NCBI GenBank assembly: GCA_016197365.1
Contig: JACPVS010000006.1
Coordinates: 248,001-312,000, forward strand
Origin: Mycolicibacterium cosmeticum
GTDB lineage: Bacteria; Actinomycetota; Actinomycetes; Mycobacteriales; Mycobacteriaceae
Length of the DNA: 64,000 nt
Direction of reading: 5' to 3'
The translations under genes were made by a program, and so were the position numbers. Below are positions 35,665-44,999 of this stretch, piece after piece (within the stretch, counting starts at the first letter, position 1; every line of letters begins with the position of its first letter). The notes beneath the pieces were generated by a model. The model was not told the DNA's origin. It saw only the letters and a program-made list of their open reading frames with translations, and ran no database searches.

Positions 35665-36468
35665 GTGCCCACCGACGAGGACCGTCGCGCCGAACTAGGC
35701 GCGTTCCTGCGTTCCAGTCGCGAACGCCTGGTCCGCGCCGACTTCGGCCTGCCACCGGCCGGGCGCGGCCGCACCGTCGGATTGCGGCGCGAGGAGGTCT
35801 CCTACCTGTCCGGGGTGAGCGTCACCTGGTACACCTGGCTGGAACAGGGCCGCGACATCAACCCGTCGCGCCAGGTGCTCGACGCCCTCAGCCGCACACT
35901 GCGACTCGGGGTGCCCGAGCACCGCTACGTCCTGGGCTTGGCCGGGTTCGCTCCCCTGCCCGCCGCGGCCGCCGACGACGTTACGACGGTGCCGCCGCAC
36001 GTGCAACGCTTCCTCGACGCGATCGGCGACAATCCCGCCTACGCGCTGACCCCGGAGTGGGGCATCGCCGGCTGGAACGCGGCCTACCAACGGCTCTATC
36101 CCAATGTCGGGACCACGCCTCCTGCCGAACGCAACCTGTTGTGGGTGGTGTTCACCGACCCCGCGGTCCGGGACCTGCTTGACGACTGGCAGGTCACCAG
36201 TCAGCGCTTCCTGGCCGAGTTCCGCGCCGAAAGTGGTTCGCGCCTAGGCGATCCCGCGTTGTTGGATCTGGTGTCACGGCTGTCGGAGGTCAGTCCGGAA
36301 TTCCGCGAGGGGTGGGAACGCCACGACATCGGCGGGTTCGAGTCCCGCGAACGGGTGTTCCACCATCCCGAACTCGGCACCGTGCGTTACGAACACCACC
36401 AACTGCGGCCCTCGGATCAGCCCGAGTTCCAGATCGTCGTCTACACGCCCGCCGAAACAACAGGTTAA
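35665..36468 (+). CDS. XRE-type regulator with MmyB-like ligand domain
   Basis: 267 residues from GTG 35665. The N-terminal HTH is in the ELGAFLRSSRERLVRADFGL ... LRREEVSYLSGVSVTWYTWLEQGR region, the characteristic opening of this family. Residues about 105-265 form the MmyB-like PAS-type domain (YALTPEWGIAGWNAAYQRLY ... RNLLWVVFTDP), which binds a small, probably lipid-like ligand. These regulators often control the gene they diverge from, frequently an SDR or, here, ilvD. The upstream perfect inverted repeat would be its site. Confidence 0.9.
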   Translation: MPTDEDRRAELGAFLRSSRERLVRADFGLPPAGRGRTVGLRREEVSYLSGVSVTWYTWLEQGRDINPSRQVLDALSRTLRLGVPEHRYVLGLAGFAPLPAAAADDVTTVPPHVQRFLDAIGDNPAYALTPEWGIAGWNAAYQRLYPNVGTTPPAERNLLWVVFTDPAVRDLLDDWQVTSQRFLAEFRAESGSRLGDPALLDLVSRLSEVSPEFREGWERHDIGGFESRERVFHHPELGTVRYEHHQLRPSDQPEFQIVVYTPAETTG

Positions 36469-36535
36469 CGATGCGCTGACTTTTCGCGGGAGCGACGACC
36501 GGTTAAGAAACGAGTTAACGGTCGCCGGCATCGTT
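36467..36535 (+). terminator. Nested hairpins after the MmyB-like gene
   Basis: Outer arms AACGATGC (36467) / GCATCGTT (36528) and inner arms CGACCGGTTAA / TTAACGGTCG (one bulge) form a compact nested structure that starts at the stop codon. It is a likely intrinsic terminator. Confidence 0.55.
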
Positions 36536-36619
36536 GACCGGCGTCGCGAAGATCAAGCTTGCTCTGGATTAGTGCAATGCGTTGCGCGGGATTGAACCTA
36601 GACTTCTCCACGTGGGGAA

Positions 36620-36892
36620 TTAAGTGTCGATACAACAGGTCTACAGACCGCTGCCGCTCAGGCTGAAGGTCTCGCATCTGACATGGCCGGACGATACTTG
36701 CCGACAAATAACACGAACGTGTGGCAATCGACCAGCGCGGCTATCAGCGCAGTCAACGAATTGGTATCGCAGGTGGCGCAATCACTTGCAGGCCGCATGC
36801 TGATGACGAGTCAAGACTTGGCCAGAAGTGGTGCTGACTGCGTGGTCGAAGACAGGCACTCCGAGTCAATCTTTCAAGCGGTTGAGCTCTAG
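36620..36892 (+). pseudogene. EspC-like ESX-secretion partner, start region damaged
   Basis: The frame reads SVDTTGLQTAAAQAEGLASD, then MAGRYLPTNN, AISAVNELVSQVAQSL and ends VEDRHSESIFQAVEL, close in pattern to the small helical EspC-type proteins that precede ESX substrates. No start codon exists for the full form: codon 36620 is TTA. The nearby GTG at 36624, which has a GGGG ribosome site at ideal distance, is in another frame. The first in-frame ATG is 36683, giving 69 residues and losing the first helix. A small deletion at the start would explain it. The next gene begins four bases after its stop, so the two form a unit. Confidence 0.6.
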
Positions 36893-36895
36893 CTA

Positions 36896-38051
36896 GTGCC
36901 TGTTCCGACCTTGTCCCAGATACAAGGCTGGGACACGGAGCACCTGTTCCGAGCTGCCGCGCTGTGGACGAACGTCGCTGATGCCTGGGATGACTCATTC
37001 CACGCGACAAATCGCGAATCCCGGCGCACAGGTCTGGGCTGGCACAGCAGGAGAGGCCGCCCAAGCGCGAGCATCTCTTGATCAGTTCAAGGTCCAAGGA
37101 GTCGCCGATGACTTACGTGCCGCATCAACGGCTGCACGAGGCTCTATTGGACAGATCGCTGCCGCGAAAAGCGCGGCGCTCTACGCGATCGGCGAGGCTC
37201 ATGCAAATGGCTTCATCGTCAGCGAAGACTTATCTCTCGAAGACCGGTTTCCGAGCACTTCGTCCACAGAATTAGCCGCCCGGCGCATTCAAGCGCAGAT
37301 GCTCTCCGCCGAGATTCGTGACAAAGCTGCGGCCTTGGCCGCAGCCGACCAAGAAGCCGCCGAGGCGATCACGGCATCCGCCGCCGGACTACAATCGGCG
37401 CCATTCGGAAGAGGTGGTGGCCGTGAAGGCCCGCGGATCCAGATGGTTGACTTCCACGGCAATCCACTTCCAGAGAAGCCGTCATGGACGTCGCCGAACC
37501 CACCGCCGGGGGGCTGGAGTGACGATCCCATCACGAGAGCAGCCCAAAAGATCGCCTACGGTCACGCCAGCACAAAACACCTGGCAAACGAATGGCCGCC
37601 TGGAACTACCCGCGAGCAGCTGGCTAGCGAAGTCGAACGAATCATGCGCGCCGGGACGAATCCCACGAGCGGGATGATTGTCGGTCGAACCTCCGACGGT
37701 GCGCCGGCAATCTATGACCCGAAGACCAACACCTTGGTGATCCGAGACCCTGGTGCAGCTGACGCTGGCACGGTGTTCAAGCCAAGCAGGGGCGAGCCCT
37801 ACGTTGAGACCAAAGTGCCAACAAGGGTGCCGTCTCTTTCGCCGAGCGAGCTTGCCGATGCTCCCTTACGACCACGCGTCGAGCCTCCGAGAGTAGAACC
37901 GCCAATGCCCCGCGCGGGTCCAGGCTCTGGTGTACCTCCGATTGCCGGGGTCCCCCCGATGGTTGAACCTCCAGGCATCGGTGCGGGCGACGTTCCCATC
38001 CTCGACTCTGGCGGCATGCCAGACGTCGGATTCCCGGGAGCTGGCCGTTGA
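36896..38051 (+). pseudogene. ESX-type (type VII) secreted effector-like protein, frameshifted
   Basis: The first piece, from GTG 36896, reads MPVPTLSQIQGWDTEHLFRA and on, the usual opening of mycobacterial ESX-associated effectors (helical WxG-like N-domain). After FHATNRE the frame changes near 37010, and the rest (IANPGAQVWAGTAGEAAQA ...) reads on in another frame to 38051. Repaired length is about 385 residues. The second half holds a helical coiled part, then a globular region (AYGHASTKHLANEWP, PTSGMIVGRTSDGAPAIYD) that may be the toxin domain, and finally a Pro-rich tail (PPRVEPPMPRAGPG). The region AYGHASTKHLANEWP ... MIVGRTSDGAPAIYDPKTNTL looks like a small nuclease-type toxin fold, but I cannot assign it. 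The next gene is a candidate immunity protein. Confidence 0.7.
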
Positions 38052-38088
38052 CGAAAATTCTTGTGACTCTGAACGATAGGATCTCACG

Positions 38089-38478
38089 ATGACCAAGGAC
38101 GAACTTGTCCACGTCGACCTAGCTGACGACGAACGCATATTGCTGCTCACCGGGCTGATGGAATACGGAGGCCCAGCTGCCGGTGCCGCCGTCCTGCCAC
38201 CGATTGTTGGCACCAACTCGGTCGATGAGTTCTTTCAACTCACTGACCGGTTGAGCGCCGCAATCAAAAACGATCAGGCACTGTCGGATATAGATTGGGC
38301 GCGAGCCCTTGTTCTGACTGAAATATGTTGGGCTAGTGACCTTCTAGGTGCCGCGAGCGAGTTCGGCACGAACCTGCCCGACGAAAGAGCGCTGCCGGCT
38401 CTCCGGTCGCTACAACGGAAGCTCGTCACCGGTGAGCGTGTTCGCGCACTGATCAGCCTCGAACAACCGCCAAACTAG
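38089..38478 (+). CDS. Hypothetical protein, candidate immunity partner
   Basis: 129 residues from ATG 38089 with AGGA upstream. Acidic, all-helical in outline (DDERILLLTGLMEYGG, SVDEFFQLTDRLSAAIK, DWARALVLTEICWASDLLG). There is no signal peptide and no known domain. It lies 37 bases after the ESX-type effector-like gene in the same direction, the usual place of an immunity gene; an assignment by position only. Base composition is lower in GC than the flanking core genes, as for the whole 36.6-38.5 kb module. Confidence 0.65.
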   Translation: MTKDELVHVDLADDERILLLTGLMEYGGPAAGAAVLPPIVGTNSVDEFFQLTDRLSAAIKNDQALSDIDWARALVLTEICWASDLLGAASEFGTNLPDERALPALRSLQRKLVTGERVRALISLEQPPN

Positions 38479-38547
38479 TCCCGTTTGTGCGTTCTCATCC
38501 GCCCACCCCGGCGCGTCGCGGATGAAATCGCACAACCGCGACAACCG

Positions 38548-39132
38548 TCACTCCGTCGGTGGCGGCGTCGCACCCGGCCCCAGCAGGTCGGCGGGTGAGT
38601 TCGACGACGTCCGCCGCCACCGCCCGTACAGCGGCAGCTCGCTGCCCCGCACCGACCACCGCCGGGCCACGAACCTGGCCACCGTCCGCAGGTAGCGCGT
38701 CGTCTCGGCATACCAGCGCCACTCATACAGCCGACCGGTGGCCGGCACCAAGGCAAGTGCCTCGGACTCGACGCCCTGCAGGTACGGCCGCACCCACGTC
38801 ACCATCACCCACGCCCGCTCGCCGCCAGGCACCGTCCATTCGATCGGGGCGTCGCCGGCGGTCATCGTGTGCCGCACCGCGGGCGCCGGCGGTCCGTCCG
38901 CGCCGAACAACTGCACCGTCACGTTGTGAAAGATGCCGGGTCCGCCCACTTCGAACCGAACTCGGTAGACGTCACCGGCCCGGTCGGCGGTGAACGCCAC
39001 CAACCCGCCGACGGCGACGTAGCGCGAGAAGGCCAACTGGCTGCCCGCCATCACGAACCGGCGCACGGCGAGCAGCACAGTGAACGTCGCGACGGTCACC
39101 GCGACGACGCTCCACATCAGGTCCACGTGCAC
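38548..39132 (-). CDS. Membrane-anchored hypothetical protein
   Basis: 194 residues (start GTG 39132, or ATG 39117). One N-terminal membrane anchor, SVVAVTVATFTVLLAVRRFV. Then comes a beta-sandwich-like outer part (YVAVGGLVAFTADRAGDVYRV ... GIFHNVTVQLFG ... GERAWVMVTWVRPYLQG) and a basic C-terminus ending Pro-rich. No catalytic motif or known family. It stands alone between the ESX-type module and the oxoamine synthase operon, converging with the former. Confidence 0.65.
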   Translation of the reverse strand: MHVDLMWSVVAVTVATFTVLLAVRRFVMAGSQLAFSRYVAVGGLVAFTADRAGDVYRVRFEVGGPGIFHNVTVQLFGADGPPAPAVRHTMTAGDAPIEWTVPGGERAWVMVTWVRPYLQGVESEALALVPATGRLYEWRWYAETTRYLRTVARFVARRWSVRGSELPLYGRWRRTSSNSPADLLGPGATPPPTE

Positions 39133-39446
39133 AGCGTGGCAGAGCGGGACCAGAACGTCAGGCGCTCCGGCACAGCCACTTCACAGCACACTCTCCGCCC
39201 GACAGCGGGGGTCCGCGCCCCAACTTTGGGTTAACAGCGTCGGCAACGGCGATTCACAGGTTGCGGCCGCCGAGGAACGGGTATTTCAGCAAGTCTGGCT
39301 CGACCGAGGAAGCCCCGTGACCATGCAACTCTGTCCAGATTCTCAGGGTTCTGACCCATCCGCGGCACCGTTGAACTCGAATCTCTTCTTTGACGTGAGT
39401 TTTACGAATGCTCAGTAGCTTCCGTAGCCGAAAATCGGGGGGAACC
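39133..39446. other. Intergenic, about 310 bases, promoter region only
   Basis: No convincing gene. It separates two divergent units. TTGACG at 39390-39395 may be a -35 element for the oxoamine synthase operon, but the matching -10 (CAGTAG after 17 bases) is weak. Confidence 0.3.
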
Positions 39447-40697
39447 ATGGAAAGCGATCTTGAAGAGTTCGCGGAGACCGGTGACATCGCGCAGGATGTG
39501 GGGCAACGAATCGAGTTGTTGCGCCACTTCGACTCGACCGGCCAGCTCCCGTTTTTCCAGCAAATCGACGCGGTCGACACCCCGCTGGTCGAGGTCGGCG
39601 GGCACGAATGCGTGCTGCTGGGCTCCAACTCCTATATCGGCCTGTCGACCCATCCGGACGTCATCGCCGCATCGGTGACGGCCACGCAGGAGTTCGGGAC
39701 CGGCACCACCGGCAGCCGCCTGCTCAACGGCACGTACAGCCTGCACGTGGCGCTCGAACAGCAGATCGCGGCATGGCTCGGCAAGGAAGAGGCGCTGGTC
39801 TTCACCACTGGCTATCAGACGAACGTCGGCACCATTCAGGCGCTGCTCGGCAGCGACTGCCTGGCGGTGGTCGACTCACTGGCCCACGCCTCCATCCGCG
39901 ACGGCGTCCGGCTGAGTCAGGCCGTGGAAGCCAAGTTCGAGCACAACGACGCCGAGTCCCTCGCCGCGATTCTGCGCAGCCACGCGGGCACCGACTACCG
40001 GCGCATCCTGGTCATCGTCGACTCGCTCTATTCGATGGAAGGCTCGACCGCCCCGCTGGAACGGATCATCGACATCTGCAAGAGCTCCGGCGCCATCCTA
40101 ATGGTTGACGAAGCCCACGGAATCGGGGTGTTCGGACCCACCGGCGGCGGTTTGACGCAACGCAACAACGTCGCCCAGGACGTCGACATCGTGATGGGCT
40201 CACTGTCGAAGGCGATCGGCGGGCTCGGCGGGTTCATCACCGCATCACGCGATTTCATCGACGAGATCCGGCTCAGTGCGCGGTCGTTCTGGTTCAGTAC
40301 GTCTGCCACACCGGGTGCCATGGCGGCCGCCTCGGCCGCGGTCAAGATCATTCGCAGCAACGAGGGCAGCGAACGGCGCAGCCGGCTGGAGCGCAACTCA
40401 CGCCTGATGCGCGAGGCGCTCACGCCCTTGGACGTGGCCCTGCACCAGCCCGACGAGCACAGCCCGGACTGGTCCCCCATCATCCCCATCCGGTTGTTCG
40501 ACGAGTTGCGAACGGTGTTGAGCTGGAACAAACTTCGCGATGAAGGGGTGTTCGTCACCCCGGCCATCTATCCGGCGGTTCCGGTGGGTAACCCGATCCT
40601 GCGTGTCTGCATGACCTCCGAACTGAGCGAGGACGACGTCTTGCGGTCTGCCGAACTGCTCAACAAGGAACTGTCTTGGGCCTTGGCGGCTGCATGA
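39447..40697 (+). CDS. Alpha-oxoamine synthase family PLP enzyme
   Basis: 416 residues from ATG 39447 with GGGGGG upstream (an ATG at 39408 has no ribosome site). Fold-type I aminotransferase family of 8-amino-7-oxononanoate synthase, 2-amino-3-ketobutyrate ligase, ALA synthase and serine palmitoyltransferase: GSNSYIGLSTHPDV, GTGTTGSRLLNGTYSLH, DEAHGIGVFGP (PLP-ring Asp) and MGSLSKAIGG with the Schiff-base Lys (about residue 255). It condenses an acyl-thioester with an amino acid, with loss of CO2. No bioA/bioD or other biotin gene is near. The operon partners (epimerase, acyl-CoA dehydrogenase-like) instead suggest an amino-ketone or sphingoid-like lipid product. First gene of three. Confidence 0.9.
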   Translation: MESDLEEFAETGDIAQDVGQRIELLRHFDSTGQLPFFQQIDAVDTPLVEVGGHECVLLGSNSYIGLSTHPDVIAASVTATQEFGTGTTGSRLLNGTYSLHVALEQQIAAWLGKEEALVFTTGYQTNVGTIQALLGSDCLAVVDSLAHASIRDGVRLSQAVEAKFEHNDAESLAAILRSHAGTDYRRILVIVDSLYSMEGSTAPLERIIDICKSSGAILMVDEAHGIGVFGPTGGGLTQRNNVAQDVDIVMGSLSKAIGGLGGFITASRDFIDEIRLSARSFWFSTSATPGAMAAASAAVKIIRSNEGSERRSRLERNSRLMREALTPLDVALHQPDEHSPDWSPIIPIRLFDELRTVLSWNKLRDEGVFVTPAIYPAVPVGNPILRVCMTSELSEDDVLRSAELLNKELSWALAAA

Positions 40698-41638
40698 GCG
40701 GGGGCCTCCGCGTCGCCCTCACCGGCGCGACCGGAGATTTCGGGCAGTCCATGCTGAATTGGGCTGTCCACAACGACGATATAGACGAGATCACCGTGCT
40801 CGGCCGTCGACCGGTGCACGTCGCCCACCCCAAGATTCGCGAAGCGTTCCTGGACCTGAGCGGTCATATCGACCTCGACACCATCGCCGGGTACGACGCG
40901 CTGATCCATCTGGCCTACTGCGTCGAGGAGCCCAGGGACAAGCGCCGGGCCTACCAGGTGAACGTGCTGGCCACCCGGACGCTGCTCGAGGAAGCCAACC
41001 GGGTGAGCGTCGGGCAGCTCATTCTCACCTCGAGCGCCAACGCGCTCGGGGTGGCCGCGTGTGGCACCGGAAAACAGTTGCCGGAGAACAGCTATCCGGC
41101 CGGTGATCAGAACCCCGGTCACTACTACTTCTACCACAAGGCGTTGCTGGAGCACCTGGCCAACTGGTACTGGACGCACGGCGGGCCGGGCGGCACGAAG
41201 CTGGCCGTCGCGCGGCCCTGCTACATCGTCGGCAACCACTTCGACAACTCGGGCCTGCAGGCGTTCCTGGCCAAGACGGTGATCTACCCGGATCCGGCCC
41301 GCTCATACTACCAATTCCTCTGGGACACCGACCTTGTCGACGCCTACGCCACCATCCTCACCGACCAGCTCACCGGCATCTACAACATCGCCCCCGACGA
41401 CGAGACGACGGTGAAGGAGATCGCGGCGATGACCGGGGCACGGCTGATCGGCGGCCCGCTACGCCTGCTCAAGCCGGGTGCTGACCTGCTGTTCGGGCTG
41501 CGCCTGTCCCCCTACTCCGGACACTGGGTGACCCGCGGCGACCCGCTGCTGGACTCCGAACTGCTGCGCACCACGACATCCTGGAAACCGACCGCCAGTT
41601 CCGCAGAAGCACTGCAGCGCTACATCTCTCGAACCTGA
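40694..41638 (+). CDS. NAD(P)-dependent epimerase/dehydratase (extended SDR)
   Basis: 314 residues from ATG 40694, which overlaps the stop of the oxoamine synthase gene (ATGA). Glycine motif TGATGDFGQ (residues about 10-18), then DALIHLAYCVEEP (strand beta-4 region), YQVNVLATRTLLEEA and LTSSANALG (Ser). The catalytic Tyr-Lys pair is in YYFYHKALLEHL. This is the extended SDR fold. It could reduce or epimerise the amino-ketone made by the first gene, as 3-ketosphinganine reductase does in another SDR branch; that is inference. Middle gene of three. Confidence 0.88.
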   Translation: MSGGLRVALTGATGDFGQSMLNWAVHNDDIDEITVLGRRPVHVAHPKIREAFLDLSGHIDLDTIAGYDALIHLAYCVEEPRDKRRAYQVNVLATRTLLEEANRVSVGQLILTSSANALGVAACGTGKQLPENSYPAGDQNPGHYYFYHKALLEHLANWYWTHGGPGGTKLAVARPCYIVGNHFDNSGLQAFLAKTVIYPDPARSYYQFLWDTDLVDAYATILTDQLTGIYNIAPDDETTVKEIAAMTGARLIGGPLRLLKPGADLLFGLRLSPYSGHWVTRGDPLLDSELLRTTTSWKPTASSAEALQRYISRT

Positions 41639-41656
41639 CAGAGGAAGGAAATTCCG

Positions 41657-42790
41657 ATGGACTGCACCGGACTCGAATCACGGCTGTCACACGTGGCGGC
41701 CGTGCGCCGCCACCTCCCGAAACTCGCTGACACCCTGGAGGACCTCGGGCTGATGGCCGCCGAGGACCCGGCCACCGACGTCGTCACGCTCTGGAAGGAG
41801 CACGACGGCCCCCGACTGACCGCGCCCATCGACCTCGGCGGCCTGGGCGCGACCTGCGTGGAAACCCTTGAGTTGCAACGCGGCGTCGGCTACCTGAGCC
41901 CGTCGCTGGCCGCGGCGACCACCATGCACTACCTGTCGGTGGCGGGCCTGGCCGACTTCGCGGAGTCCACCGACGAGGAGACCGTCGGCCTGATCAAAAC
42001 GCTGATCGAACAGCGCACCGTCTTCGCGTCCGGGTTCTCGGAGGGCAAGATCAACGGCAGCGTCTTCCGGCCCACCATGCAGGCCGCCCCCGCCGACGGC
42101 GGGTACACGCTGACCGGCAGCAAGAAACCGTGCAGCCTCGCCGACAGCATGGACTGTGTGATGGCCAGTGTGGTGCTCGACGACACCGGCCAGCGGGCGA
42201 TCACCTTGATCTTCAACGGAAGTCCCGGCGTCACCGTCACCCCACTGTGGACCAGCGCGCCGCTTTCCGGCGCACAGACCCACGCGGTGGACTTCGAGAA
42301 CGTCTTCGTGCCCAACGATCTGATGATGGTCAGCGACGTCGAAGATCCCGACGGCCGCAACGAGAAATCGGGCTACGTGCTGTTCGGCCTGATCATCACG
42401 GCCGGCTATGTCGGCGCCGCGACCAGGTTGGCGCTCAAACTCGCCACCCGCGACGACGTCACACCAGCCGACTTCGTGGAGATGTTCTCCCCCGTCGAAG
42501 GTGCGTGGCGCAGCCTGCGAATGATCGCCGCCCGCTACGACACCGGCGACCGCAGCGACGACCTCTTCGCCGACCTCTTGTGGATCCGGCTCGCCCTGCG
42601 CGACCACCTGCAGACCAGCGTCGCTCGCATGGTCTCGAAGGTGGGCGGCGTGGCGTTCGCCACCGATCCCGAAATCTCTTACCTGGCTTCGTGTATCTCG
42701 GCCTACTCGTTCCATCCGCCGAACCTGCGCGAGGCGGGCACCTTCCTGCTCGACCACGAATTGGCCGGGGAGATCAGCCTGACTCGCTGA
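41657..42790 (+). CDS. Acyl-CoA dehydrogenase family protein
   Basis: 377 residues with AGGAAGG before ATG 41657. The N-terminal helical domain, then the central strand domain (FASGFSEGKINGSVFRP ... GGYTLTGSKKPCSLADSMD) and the C-terminal four-helix bundle (YVGAATRLALKLATRDD ... VSKVGGVAFATDPEISYL) are those of acyl-CoA dehydrogenases. The region where the catalytic Glu usually lies (C-terminal bundle) shows no clear conserved Glu in the standard place, so it may be a flavin oxidase or a non-standard member. It acts with the PLP enzyme and epimerase as the last gene of the operon. Its end overlaps the convergent RND gene by 17 bases. Confidence 0.85.
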   Translation: MDCTGLESRLSHVAAVRRHLPKLADTLEDLGLMAAEDPATDVVTLWKEHDGPRLTAPIDLGGLGATCVETLELQRGVGYLSPSLAAATTMHYLSVAGLADFAESTDEETVGLIKTLIEQRTVFASGFSEGKINGSVFRPTMQAAPADGGYTLTGSKKPCSLADSMDCVMASVVLDDTGQRAITLIFNGSPGVTVTPLWTSAPLSGAQTHAVDFENVFVPNDLMMVSDVEDPDGRNEKSGYVLFGLIITAGYVGAATRLALKLATRDDVTPADFVEMFSPVEGAWRSLRMIAARYDTGDRSDDLFADLLWIRLALRDHLQTSVARMVSKVGGVAFATDPEISYLASCISAYSFHPPNLREAGTFLLDHELAGEISLTR

Positions 42791-44939
42791 TCCCGATCTT
42801 GGTGTGCAGCTTCGCCAGCGGCACGGGAGCCCACCAGTTCCACGTGCCTGCGAGCTTCATGACCGCCGGCACCAACACCATGCGCACCAGGGTGGCGTCG
42901 ACGACGACGGCCAGCGCCAGACCGACGCCGACCATTCGCATGAAGGCGACCTGGCCGCTGCTCAGCGCAGCGAAGACGATCACCATCAGCAGCGCGGCCG
43001 CCGTGATGACCCGGCCCGCACCGGCAATCCCGAGCGCCACCGCCTCGTCGTTGTTCCCCGTCGCGAGCCAGTGCTCCCTGATCCGTGACAGCAGGAACAC
43101 CTCATAGTCCATCGACAGGCCGAACGCCGTCGCGAACAGGAACACCAACACGTCGGCGACCAGAGTCCCGGTCGGTGTGGTGCCCAGCCCGCCCAGATGC
43201 CCCTCCTGGAACACCCACACCAGCGCGCCGAGCGTCGCCGACAGCGACAACGTGTTGAGCACCAACGCCTTCAGCGGCAGAACCAGGCTTCCGGTGAGCA
43301 GGAAGATCAGCACGAACGTCGTCAACGCGATGAGGATCAGCACCACCGGCAGCAGGCTGACGATCTCATCCACCGAATCCTGGTTGAGCTGATTGGCGCC
43401 GGTGAACAGAGCTTCCGCGCCGCCGGGCACCGGGACGGCGCGCAGCCGGTCGAGCTCGGCCCGCGATAGTGAGTCCGACGACGGGTGCTCGATCGCGACC
43501 GAGAGCCACACGCTGCCGTCCTTGACCGCGGTGGGCAGCAGCGGCGGCCCGACGACCCGGCCGTCGACGTAGGAGCCGCCCGGGGCCGAGACTGTCACCG
43601 CGCCGGGCACATTCGACAAGGCTGTGGCGTACCCGGCGATGTCGCCCTTGGTCAGCGTGCCGGCGTCGGGGATGACGATCGAGGTGGCCGACGCGGCATT
43701 GTCCGGAAATTCCGCGCGCAACGTGTCCCCCACCTGACGCGACTGCGCGCTGGCGGGCAGCACCCGGTCGTCGGGCAGGCCGAACCGCGCGCTGAGGAAC
43801 GGGCCACCGAGGATCAGCAGCAGCGCGACCACCGCCAGCGCACACGGAATGGCGTGCCGCATCACGAAAGTCGCGGTGCGGTAGAGGCGGCTCTGCGTGA
43901 TGTCGGTTTCCTGCGGCGTGCGCCGCAGAGTGAAGGATTCGATCCGGTCGCCGAGAAGTTTGATGACCGCCGGTGCGACGACGACGGCGTAGAGGCCGGC
44001 CAGGGCGACCACACCGCATCCGGCATAGGCCATCGACCGCAGGAAGTACATCGGGAACACCGCGAGCGCGCCGACGGCGAGGAACACGGTGCACGCCGAG
44101 AACAAGATGGTGCGACCGGCTTTCGCGACCGCCAGGCGCAGGGCTTCGTCGCGGTCGCCGACCCGTTGATATTCCTCGCGGTAGCGGCTGATCAGGAGCA
44201 ATGTGTAGTCGATCGCCAGCGCGAGACCCATGGCGGTGGTGAGGTCCAGCGCGAAGATCGACACGTCGGTGAAAAGCGTGATCCCGCGCAGTAATCCGAG
44301 GGTGCCGACGATGGCCAGCCCGCCGACCACCAGCGGGAGCAGCGCGGCGAACACCCCGCCGAACACCCAGATGAGCACGATGAGCGAGAGCGGCAGCGCG
44401 ATGGCCTCGGCGATGAGCAGGTCCTTCTCGGACTGCTCGTTGATCTCCGCGGCGACCATCGCCGAGCCGCCGGCCCGCACGGTCAGACCGTCGCGCTCAC
44501 CGGTGACCGTGTCGGCGGCTTCCTTGCCGTGTTTGGGGGCGTCGTTCTCCCCGCCGGTGATCTGCGCGATGACCACCGCCGTCCGGCCGTCGGCGCTGAT
44601 CGCTCCCTGGGGGCCATCCCAGGGTGACTGGACCCCGCTGACGTGCGGGGCGCGTCGAAGGTCCTCGACGAGTTTGCGGCCCGCCGCCGCAGCGGCCGGG
44701 GCCCGCATGTCGCCGGCGCCCTGCACCACGAACGTCACATCCATGTCGCCCTGGCCGAAGGTCTCGGTGAGCACCTTCGTGCCACGCGCCGACTCGGAGC
44801 TCGGGTCCTGGAAGCCGGCCGCGCCGAGGTGCTCGGTGACTGTGGCGCCGAAGATCCCGGCCAACAGGGTCAGCAGCCCGACTACCAGCAGTACTCGTTT
44901 GGGGGCTGCGATGGCGACGCGAGCCAGCTGGGAGAGCAC
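42774..44939 (-). CDS. MMPL/RND-family transporter
   Basis: 721 residues, with ATG or alternative starts near 44939. Twelve predicted membrane segments in the RND repeat pattern: TM1 APKRVLLVVGLLTLLAGIFG, the TM2-6 block (about 175-340), TM7 near 370, TM8-12 (about 520-705). Asp-Tyr proton-relay-like motifs LALAIDYTLLLISRYREE and FGLSMDYEVFLLSRIREH are present. The periplasmic loops are short compared with MmpL4/5 types, which places it with the YdfJ/MmpL11-like drug or lipid exporters. It converges with the three-gene oxoamine synthase operon, so it might export that product, though it is not in the same transcript. Confidence 0.9.
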   Translation of the reverse strand: MLSQLARVAIAAPKRVLLVVGLLTLLAGIFGATVTEHLGAAGFQDPSSESARGTKVLTETFGQGDMDVTFVVQGAGDMRAPAAAAAGRKLVEDLRRAPHVSGVQSPWDGPQGAISADGRTAVVIAQITGGENDAPKHGKEAADTVTGERDGLTVRAGGSAMVAAEINEQSEKDLLIAEAIALPLSLIVLIWVFGGVFAALLPLVVGGLAIVGTLGLLRGITLFTDVSIFALDLTTAMGLALAIDYTLLLISRYREEYQRVGDRDEALRLAVAKAGRTILFSACTVFLAVGALAVFPMYFLRSMAYAGCGVVALAGLYAVVVAPAVIKLLGDRIESFTLRRTPQETDITQSRLYRTATFVMRHAIPCALAVVALLLILGGPFLSARFGLPDDRVLPASAQSRQVGDTLRAEFPDNAASATSIVIPDAGTLTKGDIAGYATALSNVPGAVTVSAPGGSYVDGRVVGPPLLPTAVKDGSVWLSVAIEHPSSDSLSRAELDRLRAVPVPGGAEALFTGANQLNQDSVDEIVSLLPVVLILIALTTFVLIFLLTGSLVLPLKALVLNTLSLSATLGALVWVFQEGHLGGLGTTPTGTLVADVLVFLFATAFGLSMDYEVFLLSRIREHWLATGNNDEAVALGIAGAGRVITAAALLMVIVFAALSSGQVAFMRMVGVGLALAVVVDATLVRMVLVPAVMKLAGTWNWWAPVPLAKLHTKIGISESG

Positions 44940-44999
44940 AGCGGCGATGTTACGGGCTCACCCTGGCCACCCGGGTCGTTTGCTCGGTGACGAGCAGGC

